Below are positions 1 to 5,154 of a DNA stretch of 5,154 bases, piece by piece. The position numbers were made by a program, and so were the translations under genes. The stretch is from Flavobacteriales bacterium UBA2798. GTDB taxonomy: Bacteria > Bacteroidota > Bacteroidia > Flavobacteriales_D > UBA2798. The first letter of the stretch is position 1; every line of letters begins with the position of its first letter. A model generated the notes under the pieces. It saw only the letters and a list, made by a program, of their open reading frames with translations. It did no database searches and was not told the DNA's origin. Location of the stretch: positions 25,418 through 30,571 of the forward strand of contig DEHO01000075.1 in NCBI GenBank assembly GCA_002351955.1. Direction: 5' to 3'.

Positions 1-504
1 ACTACCATCGGACCCTATTGTAAAGTGGGAGGAGAGATCAATAATTCCGTCTTTTTTGGTTACAGCAACAAAGCACACGATGGTTTCCTCGGAAATTCTG
101 TCATTGGCGAGTGGTGCAATCTGGGGGCGGATACCAATAATTCGAATCTGAAAAACAATTACGGAACGGTAAAAGTGTTCAGTATTTCAGAGAATGCTTT
201 TATCAGCACTGGTATTCAGTTTTGCGGACTCATCATGGGAGATCATTCAAAATCAGGAATCAATACCATGTTCAATACTGGAACCGTAGTTGGGGTAAAT
301 GCGAATGTTTTTGGAGGTGGATTTCCTCCCAAGCACATCCCTTCCTTTAGCTGGGGTGGTGCAGATGGATTTTCCACTTTCGACCTCGACCGCTCATTCG
401 ATGTTTCAGAAAGGGTAATGTCGCGCAGAAACCTGCCGTTTACCGACAGCGATCGCGACATGATGCGCCAAATTTTCCAGTTAAGTTCCAGATTCAGAGG
501 ATAA
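1..504 (+). CDS. GlmU-like sugar nucleotidyltransferase / acyltransferase, C-terminal part (5' truncated by window edge)
   Basis: The reading frame is open from base 1 to the TAA at 502-504, giving 167 residues; the start lies upstream of the window, so the internal GTG at 25 is not the start. The fragment is a left-handed beta-helix of hexapeptide repeats (IGPYCKVGG, NSVIGEWCNLGADTNNS, SGINTMFNTGTVVGVNANVFGG) to about residue 115, followed by a non-repeat tail. The segment YSNKAHDGFLGNSVIG resembles the acetyltransferase site of GlmU (KAGHLTYLGD..IG), so His26 of the fragment (codon 76-78) probably matches the GlmU catalytic histidine. This is the pattern of the Bacteroidota 'alternative GlmU' family, predicted to make UDP-N-acetylglucosamine for peptidoglycan and surface polysaccharides in the cytoplasm. 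The missing N-terminal half should carry the nucleotidyltransferase domain. Family assignment is confident from recalled similarity; the exact sugar substrate is inferred. Confidence 0.88.
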   Translation, partial: TTIGPYCKVGGEINNSVFFGYSNKAHDGFLGNSVIGEWCNLGADTNNSNLKNNYGTVKVFSISENAFISTGIQFCGLIMGDHSKSGINTMFNTGTVVGVNANVFGGGFPPKHIPSFSWGGADGFSTFDLDRSFDVSERVMSRRNLPFTDSDRDMMRQIFQLSSRFRG

Positions 505-585
505 GAATCTGCTTTTCCTGACGTTATTACATGCCTGCAGCAATGGCACGTTCATTGTCGTTGTTGCTTCACATATCCTACATCC
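505..585. other. Intergenic gap upstream of lon, no clear signal
   Basis: These 81 bases separate the GlmU-like gene from lon. I see no Shine-Dalgarno sequence before the lon ATG (the preceding bases are CCTACATCC), no TAnnTTTG promoter element, no T-tract terminator and no CIRCE-type heat-shock operator. A small CAATG/CATTG inverted repeat (541-545 with 553-557, 7-nt loop) is too weak to call. lon could be co-transcribed with the upstream gene or use a promoter I cannot recognise. Confidence 0.5.
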
Positions 586-3153
586 ATGAATGAAAATCAA
601 TTTGGCGACTTGTTCGAATTTAGCGGAATGATTGATGGCGACACTGATCTTATTCCACTCATCACACCTGAAGATGAAGAACAAATGAATCGTGAGGCGA
701 CTCCCGATGATCTGCCTATTTTACCTATACGTAACAATGTCCTTTTTCCGGGGGTGGTAATTCCTATCACAGTTGGAAGAGATAAATCGATCCGTTTAAT
801 TAATGATGCCTACAAAGCGAAAACGGTAATTGGCGTAATCGCACAGAAGAAACAAGATGTAGAAGCACCCGGATTTGAAGATCTTTTCCGTTTCGGAACT
901 GTGGCGCAGGTTTTACGTGTGCTTAAAATGCCCGATGGAAGTACAACAGTAATTATTCAGGGGAAGAAGCGCTTTGAAATGCTTGATCTCATTACCGAAG
1001 AACCATACATCCGCGCAAATGTGCGTCAATACATGGATCTTCCGCATGGAATGAAAGACGATAAACTTAGCGCGCTTGTGAGTTCGCTTAAAGATTTATC
1101 ACTGAATATTCTTCGTCTGAATCCGAATATTCCAAGCGAAGCAGGGTTTGCAATCAAGAATATTGAAAGCCCTACATTCCTGATTAATTTTATTTCTTCC
1201 AACATGAACGCCACTGTTGAGGAAAAACAAAGTTTGCTCGAGAAGTCGGATCTGTTGTCGCGTGGAGAATACCTGCTGGGATTGCTTACCAAAGACCTGC
1301 AGTTACTCGAAATGAAAAATGAAATTCAGAGCAAAGTCCGTAACGATATCGACAAACAACAACGCGAATATTTCCTTCATCAGCAAATGAAAACCATTCA
1401 GGACGAGTTGGGTGAAAACCCGGTCGACATGGAGGTGCGTGAACTGCGAATAAAAGGAGATAAGAAAAAGTGGACCAAGGAAATTGAAAAACATTTTTCC
1501 AAGGAACTTGATAAGTTGCAACGAATGAATCCCAATGGTCCTGAATTTTCCGTTCAGATAAATTACCTGGAAACACTCGTTGATCTTCCGTGGAATGTTT
1601 ATACCAAGGATAAGTTCGATCTGAAGAAGGCTCAGGAGATTCTTGACCGCGATCATTTCGGATTGGAAAAGGTGAAAGAGCGAATTATCGAATATCTGGC
1701 TGTTCTTAAGTTAAAGAACGATATGAAATCACCTATACTTTGTTTGTACGGTCCTCCCGGGGTTGGTAAAACTTCGCTGGGAAAATCGGTTGCAGAAGCG
1801 TTGGGAAGAAAATATGTGCGGATGTCGTTGGGTGGTTTGCGCGATGAAGCGGAGATTCGTGGTCACCGTAAAACCTACATTGGTGCAATGCCCGGAAGAG
1901 TGATTCAGAATATGAAGAAGGCAGAATCCTCCAATCCGGTTTTTGTACTCGACGAAATTGACAAGACGGGAGAAAGTTTTCACGGAGATCCATCATCCGC
2001 ATTGCTGGAAGTTCTTGATCCGGAACAAAACACTGCTTTTTACGATAATTACCTGGAAGTAGATTACGATCTCTCCAAAGTGATGTTCATTGCTACAGCG
2101 AATAATCTGGCCACAATTCAACCTGCTTTGCGTGATCGAATGGAGATCATTGAAATAACAGGATATACCATTGAAGAGAAGTTGGGGATTGCTAAAAAAC
2201 ACCTCATTCCTAAATTGCTTAAGGAACACGGTGTTAAGGAAAATCAGTTTGCAGTTAGCGAAAGTGTTGTGGAAAAGATCGCTGAAGAGTATACCAACGA
2301 ATCCGGTGTGCGCGGACTTGAAAAACGAATAGGTAAACTCGTACGTAACCGCGCAATGCAGATTGCAATGAATGAAAAATTCAAAAGCGAAATTCTACTC
2401 GAAGAGGCAAGAAAAATACTTGGTCCCTCTTACGAACGCGATAAATACGAAAACAACAATGTACCCGGAGTAGTTACAGGTTTAGCATGGACACCCGTAG
2501 GAGGTGATATTCTTTTCATCGAAACAATTCTTACTCCAGGAAAAGGAAAGTTGAGCATGACCGGAAATCTGGGTGAGGTAATGAAAGAATCCGCGATCAT
2601 TGCGCTGGAATTTTTAAAAGCTCATTCCTCCAAACTCGGAATTAATATCAAGACATTTGATCAGCATAATGTTCATGTTCACGTTCCCGAAGGTGCTACA
2701 CCAAAGGATGGTCCGTCTGCTGGAATTACTATGCTAACAGCACTTGCGTCGCAGTTTACAGGGCGTAAAGTGAAAAAGGCATTGGCCATGACCGGCGAAA
2801 TCACGCTTCGTGGTAAGGTATTGCCCGTTGGTGGTATCAAAGAAAAAATTCTTGCAGCACGACGCGCAGGTATAAAAGAGATTATTCTTTGCGAAAAGAA
2901 CAGAAAGGACGTTGAGGATATTAAGCCAGCATACATTGAAGGTTTGACATTTCATTATGTCAGCGACATGATGGAAGTGCTGGATGCCGCATTAACGAAT
3001 GAACGCTCCGGGTCTGATAAAAATAGCAAGGTCACCAAAACTGCTGTGAAAAAAACAATTGCAAAGAAAAGTGCCGCCAAAACTACCGGCGCAAAAAAGT
3101 CAGTTCGTAAACCTGTTTCAGCTAAAAAGACAAAAAAGAAAGTGCGGAAGTAA
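586..3153 (+). CDS. lon: ATP-dependent Lon protease (endopeptidase La)
   Basis: Complete 855-residue cytoplasmic AAA+ serine protease that unfolds and degrades damaged and short-lived regulatory proteins. Domains in order: acidic N-terminal extension (1-42); Lon N-terminal substrate-binding domain starting at LPILPIRNNVLFPG (43 to about 245); a charged helical linker; AAA+ module with Walker A GPPGVGKT (389-396, Lys395) and Walker B VFVLDEID (Asp456, Glu457); and the Lon protease domain with catalytic Ser711 in PKDGPSAG and catalytic Lys754 in GGIKEK, 43 residues apart as in E. coli Lon (Ser679/Lys722). All catalytic motifs are intact. E. coli Lon has 784 residues; the excess is the N-terminal extension and a Lys/Ala-rich tail (812-855; 17 Lys, 2 Arg, no acidic residue). 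The ATG at 586 is chosen because the conserved Bacteroidota start region (SGM..GDTDLIPLIT) follows it; there is no Shine-Dalgarno sequence. An intrinsic terminator lies 30 nt after the stop. Confidence 0.98.
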   Translation: MNENQFGDLFEFSGMIDGDTDLIPLITPEDEEQMNREATPDDLPILPIRNNVLFPGVVIPITVGRDKSIRLINDAYKAKTVIGVIAQKKQDVEAPGFEDLFRFGTVAQVLRVLKMPDGSTTVIIQGKKRFEMLDLITEEPYIRANVRQYMDLPHGMKDDKLSALVSSLKDLSLNILRLNPNIPSEAGFAIKNIESPTFLINFISSNMNATVEEKQSLLEKSDLLSRGEYLLGLLTKDLQLLEMKNEIQSKVRNDIDKQQREYFLHQQMKTIQDELGENPVDMEVRELRIKGDKKKWTKEIEKHFSKELDKLQRMNPNGPEFSVQINYLETLVDLPWNVYTKDKFDLKKAQEILDRDHFGLEKVKERIIEYLAVLKLKNDMKSPILCLYGPPGVGKTSLGKSVAEALGRKYVRMSLGGLRDEAEIRGHRKTYIGAMPGRVIQNMKKAESSNPVFVLDEIDKTGESFHGDPSSALLEVLDPEQNTAFYDNYLEVDYDLSKVMFIATANNLATIQPALRDRMEIIEITGYTIEEKLGIAKKHLIPKLLKEHGVKENQFAVSESVVEKIAEEYTNESGVRGLEKRIGKLVRNRAMQIAMNEKFKSEILLEEARKILGPSYERDKYENNNVPGVVTGLAWTPVGGDILFIETILTPGKGKLSMTGNLGEVMKESAIIALEFLKAHSSKLGINIKTFDQHNVHVHVPEGATPKDGPSAGITMLTALASQFTGRKVKKALAMTGEITLRGKVLPVGGIKEKILAARRAGIKEIILCEKNRKDVEDIKPAYIEGLTFHYVSDMMEVLDAALTNERSGSDKNSKVTKTAVKKTIAKKSAAKTTGAKKSVRKPVSAKKTKKKVRK

Positions 3154-3182
3154 GCACACAATAGATAATTTATTTTTTCGTT

Positions 3183-3224
3183 AGTACAGAGATGATTCGC
3201 AAATCATTTCTGTACTTTTTTTTT
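3183..3224 (+). terminator. Intrinsic terminator of lon, overlapping the next gene's start
   Basis: A 15-bp stem (AGTACAGAGATGATT at 3183-3197 with AATCATTTCTGTACT at 3202-3216; one G-U pair, 3191/3208, otherwise Watson-Crick) closes a CGCA loop. A run of T continues to 3224, giving eight T after the stem. This is the classical rho-independent form for transcription from lon. The left flank lacks a comparable A tract, so it should work only on the + strand. The start codon (3192-3194) of the following CDS lies in the left arm. Confidence 0.87.
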
Positions 3225-3848
3225 GTTGCTGTGATTGTGTTTTCATCGCGCCTCTGTGCGCAGAACGGCTTGTCCATTTCAGCAACGGCAGAACTTTTTA
3301 CTGTTGCTTCAGATTTAGGGGCTGGGGGCGATATTGAATTCCAAAACACAAAATTTGTCTACGGCGGAGCCTTATCGTTTTCACGCGACCATGGAAGGGA
3401 AGTATATTATCCTTTACGTATTGTTGAATATCAATTCAATAATTACCAGTTGAGTGGTCAATTTCTTTATCGCTTTACGCAGCGGGAAAAACATGGAGGT
3501 GAATTGGGTCTTTGTTATACTTTTTTTCGGAGTCATGCCGATTACCTTGACTGGTTTCCTTCATTTTATAAATTTCAGTTCAATGGAAATTATGATATGC
3601 ATTTTGCAGGGATAATGATGGGAGGGCGACAAAACATATCTGACCGCTTTTTTATCCGAATGCATTGGAGGTATTTATTGCAGATCGCAAGCTTTGAATA
3701 TCCCGATTATAAGTTGGTGGCTATTTATGATCCCAATTGGACACCGGATGAGAATATGAAAAAGGGGAGAAGTTACTTTTCTATCAAATTAGGATTTGGA
3801 ATGATGATCAGAAAAAAAAAGAAACAATTAAATCCGTCCGATGATTAA
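3192..3848 (+). CDS. Secreted, probably outer-membrane beta-barrel protein of unknown function
   Basis: A 218-residue protein I cannot place in a named family. It begins with a signal peptide: MIRK n-region, hydrophobic core about 5-18, and SSRLCAQ, with signal peptidase I cleavage likely after Ala23 or Gln24, an ending common in Bacteroidota. The bases around Cys22 (SRLC) do not fit a lipobox. The mature part is rich in aromatic residues and in amphipathic strand-like segments, for example about 85-95 (YQLSGQFLYRF), 102-112, 136-147, 153-165 and 194-206 (SYFSIKLGFGMMI), suggesting a small outer-membrane barrel; this is inference. It ends with a polar RKKKKQLNPSDD tail instead of the usual terminal aromatic residue. 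The start at 3192 is favoured because it gives a proper signal peptide, although it lies inside the lon terminator and has only a weak AGAG just upstream. The stop overlaps that of the convergent aminotransferase gene. Confidence 0.8.
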   Translation: MIRKSFLYFFFVAVIVFSSRLCAQNGLSISATAELFTVASDLGAGGDIEFQNTKFVYGGALSFSRDHGREVYYPLRIVEYQFNNYQLSGQFLYRFTQREKHGGELGLCYTFFRSHADYLDWFPSFYKFQFNGNYDMHFAGIMMGGRQNISDRFFIRMHWRYLLQIASFEYPDYKLVAIYDPNWTPDENMKKGRSYFSIKLGFGMMIRKKKKQLNPSDD

Positions 3849-5020
3849 AGACATTGGATCAGAATTGAACAAGCTTCTTTAATTTCTTCCTCGGTAATTG
3901 TAAGCGGAGGAGCAATTCGCAATGCCGAATCGCAGAACAAAAACCAGTCAGAGATCAAACCTGCTTCAATGCAACGGTGTATGACTTCCTGTACATAGTC
4001 GAAGGAACCAATTTCCATTGCCAGTATCAAGCCTTTTCCTCGGACTTCAAGTATTTTTTCATGTACAAGTAAACTGCGGAATAATTCTTCTTTAGCGGGA
4101 ATCTGTTGAAGGATATCTGAGTGAAGTAAAATTTCCAATGCTGCAAGACTTGCTGCACACGAAACGGGGTGACCTCCGAAAGTGGTAATGTGACCAAGGA
4201 TTGGATCTCTCCGTAAACAATCCATTATTTCAGATCTTGCCATAAATGCACCAAGAGGCATTCCTCCACCCATGCCTTTTGCGAGGACTAAAATATCCGG
4301 GATTATTCCGTATTCCTGAAATGCAAACAAAGTCCCAGTTCTACCATATCCGGTTTGAATTTCATCGAACACAAGTAAGGTTCCTGTTTCATCACATTTT
4401 TTACGCAGAGCTTCTAGCCAGAAAGGGTTAGCCGGACGAACACCCGCTTCGCCCTGCACAGGTTCCACAAAAACGGCTGCTGTTGCATGCGTGATGAGAT
4501 GCAAATCGTCGAACCGATTAAAATGAAGTCTGTTTATTCCGGGTAATAATGGGTGGAATCCTTTTTGCATTTCGCTTCCACCAATCATGCTCAATGCACC
4601 GTGTGTGCTGCCATGATAGGCATTATGCATACAAGCGATTTCCGCTCTTCCTGTAAATCGTTTTGCCAGTTTCATTGCCCCTTCAATCGCTTCACTTCCT
4701 GAATTGGTGAAATACGTTTGTGTAAGCGTAGGATGGGTTGCTTTGTGAAGAGCCGTAGCTAATTTGACTTGTGATGCCTGCACAAATTCCCCATAAACCA
4801 TCAGGTGCATATTGGTGTCAACCTGCTCTTTAATCGCTTTTTTAATAGCGGGATTCCCGTGACCGAGATTGCTGACGGATATTCCGGCAATCAGATCAAG
4901 GTATTTTTTACCATCCGGACCATACATGTAACACCCTTCTGCCCGGGCGATTTCTACTGCCATCGGAAAATCTGAGGTTTGAGCCAGGTGCTCCAAAAAA
5001 AGTCGGCGATAAGAAGACAT
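3845..5020 (-). CDS. Class III PLP-dependent aminotransferase (acetylornithine/ornithine aminotransferase-like)
   Basis: Complete 391-residue cytoplasmic fold-type I aminotransferase. Visible motifs: TNSGSEA (105-111, phosphate binding), AYHGST (134-139, aromatic residue stacking on PLP), EPVQGEAGV (186-194; Glu191 matches the glutamate that gates the active site in ornithine aminotransferase), DEIQTGYGRTG (Asp219 contacts the PLP nitrogen), LAKGMGGGMPLGA (Lys248, Schiff-base lysine), ITTFGGHP (278-285) and LRIAPPLTITEEEI (Arg368, probable carboxylate binder). Length is normal for the family. The N-terminus RRLFLEHLAQTS matches Bacteroidota homologues as I remember them, supporting the ATG at 5018-5020; there is no Shine-Dalgarno sequence. 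Family members move an amino group from ornithine, acetylornithine, lysine, GABA or similar donors to 2-oxoglutarate; which donor applies here cannot be decided from sequence. No arginine-biosynthesis gene is adjacent, so I do not call it argD. It is transcribed alone in this window and converges on the barrel gene. Confidence 0.93.
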   Translation of the reverse strand: MSSYRRLFLEHLAQTSDFPMAVEIARAEGCYMYGPDGKKYLDLIAGISVSNLGHGNPAIKKAIKEQVDTNMHLMVYGEFVQASQVKLATALHKATHPTLTQTYFTNSGSEAIEGAMKLAKRFTGRAEIACMHNAYHGSTHGALSMIGGSEMQKGFHPLLPGINRLHFNRFDDLHLITHATAAVFVEPVQGEAGVRPANPFWLEALRKKCDETGTLLVFDEIQTGYGRTGTLFAFQEYGIIPDILVLAKGMGGGMPLGAFMARSEIMDCLRRDPILGHITTFGGHPVSCAASLAALEILLHSDILQQIPAKEELFRSLLVHEKILEVRGKGLILAMEIGSFDYVQEVIHRCIEAGLISDWFLFCDSALRIAPPLTITEEEIKEACSILIQCL

Positions 5021-5024
5021 AACC

Positions 5025-5032
5025 CAAAACTA
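5025..5032 (-). promoter_or_regulatory. Possible Bacteroidota -7 promoter element for the aminotransferase
   Basis: The minus strand reads TAGTTTTG, an exact match to the TAnnTTTG -7 consensus of Bacteroidota, ending 4 nt before the ATG. No TTTG or TTG is seen at the usual -33 distance, which falls inside the neighbouring hairpin. If used, transcription would begin at or almost at the start codon, giving a leaderless mRNA. An 8-bp degenerate motif can occur by chance, so this is tentative. Confidence 0.3.
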
Positions 5033-5035
5033 CTC

Positions 5036-5064
5036 AAAATCCCGGGCTTCAGCCCGAGGATTTT
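5036..5064. repeat. REP-like hairpin 1
   Basis: An imperfect inverted repeat: AAAATCCCGGGC (5036-5047) pairs with GCCCG-A-GGATTTT (5052-5064) through 12 base pairs with one bulged A (5057) and a TTCA loop. It shares the core GGCTTCAGCC with the hairpin at 5083-5106 in the same orientation. It lies just upstream of the aminotransferase start and its possible promoter. The form resembles extragenic palindromes; genome copy number is unknown here. Confidence 0.72.
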
Positions 5065-5082
5065 ACCGCTTCCTAATTTTGT

Positions 5083-5106
5083 AACCCCAGGCTTCAGCCT
5101 GGGGTT
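5083..5106. repeat. REP-like hairpin 2, also terminator-shaped on the + strand
   Basis: A perfect 10-bp stem (AACCCCAGGC with GCCTGGGGTT) encloses a TTCA loop and is followed on the + strand by T residues to 5109 (five T, two of them in the stem). This could act as an intrinsic terminator for + strand transcription, yet the nearest + strand gene ends at 3848. Together with the related hairpin 18 nt to its left it looks more like a pair of REP-type palindromes; both roles are possible. Confidence 0.75.
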
Positions 5107-5154
5107 TTTGATAGTGCATCTGCTAATAGCGGAAGAATCAAAGATGAGACAAGC
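5107..5154. other. Right edge, no assignable gene
   Basis: The last 48 bases hold no feature I can support. An ATG at 5144 with a purine-rich stretch (GGAAGAATCAAAG) before it could begin a + strand gene, but only three codons remain in the window. Confidence 0.3.

Noticed and set aside
505..585. The GlmU-like gene and lon are in the same reading frame and the 81 bases between them contain no other in-frame stop, so stop readthrough would give a fusion protein.
   Set aside because: The intervening translation is Cys-rich and unlike a protein linker, both genes have normal family ends, and 27 codons without a stop is unremarkable.
1026..3161. Several open frames of 70-117 codons on the minus strand within lon.
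   Set aside because: Their translations are of low quality, no homology is recognised, and they are shadows of a strongly conserved + strand gene.
3246..3263. Possible lipoprotein signal around Cys22 of the barrel protein (SSRLC).
   Set aside because: The residues before the cysteine (Ser-Arg-Leu) do not fit a lipobox; a signal peptidase I site after Ala23 or Gln24 is a better fit.
3805..3844. A T9 run on the minus strand just past the aminotransferase stop as part of its terminator.
   Set aside because: No stable hairpin precedes it on that strand; the run is explained by Lys codons of the opposite gene.
3844..3883. An inverted repeat ATTAAAGA / TCTTTAAT (3844-3851 with 3876-3883) as a terminator for the barrel gene.
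   Set aside because: The stem is AT-rich, the loop is 24 nt and no T tract follows, so it is not a credible intrinsic terminator.
4246..4431. A 61-codon + strand open frame inside the aminotransferase gene, and the 67-codon minus frame at 481-684.
   Set aside because: Both lie across well-supported coding sequence, with no recognisable protein features.
5114..5154. A + strand gene start near the right edge (GTG 5114 or ATG 5144).
   Set aside because: Too few codons remain to judge; no coding signal can be shown.

Overview
The window looks like an ordinary chromosomal stretch from a member of the Bacteroidota. The inference rests on four things: a GlmU-like protein of the type found in that phylum, a Lon protease with the clade-typical N-terminus (SGM..GDTDLIPLITPEDEE), start codons without Shine-Dalgarno sequences, and a TAnnTTTG-like promoter element. 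No rRNA, tRNA, CRISPR array, transposase or phage gene is visible. I found no convincing undescribed multi-gene system.

Layout, left to right. Positions 1-504 (+) are the 3' part of a GlmU-like sugar nucleotidyltransferase/acetyltransferase, covering the left-handed beta-helix half; its start lies outside the window. An 81-nt gap leads to a complete lon gene (586-3153, +) encoding an 855-residue ATP-dependent protease with all catalytic residues intact and a 44-residue Lys-rich C-terminal tail. A strong intrinsic terminator (3183-3224) follows. Unusually, the start codon and signal-peptide codons of the next gene (3192-3848, +) lie inside this terminator; that gene encodes a 218-residue secreted, probably outer-membrane beta-barrel, protein of unknown function. 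Facing it tail to tail is a class III PLP-dependent aminotransferase (3845-5020, -), and the two stop codons share the palindrome TTAA. The right edge (5021-5154) holds a promoter-like element for the aminotransferase and two related hairpins with the core GGCTTCAGCC, which look like REP elements.

The genes do not form an evident pathway: envelope precursor synthesis, protein quality control, an envelope protein and amino-acid metabolism. The interesting features are in how they are joined: a terminator fused to a start codon, a zero-spacer convergent junction with no obvious terminator, and a hairpin pair directly against a promoter.
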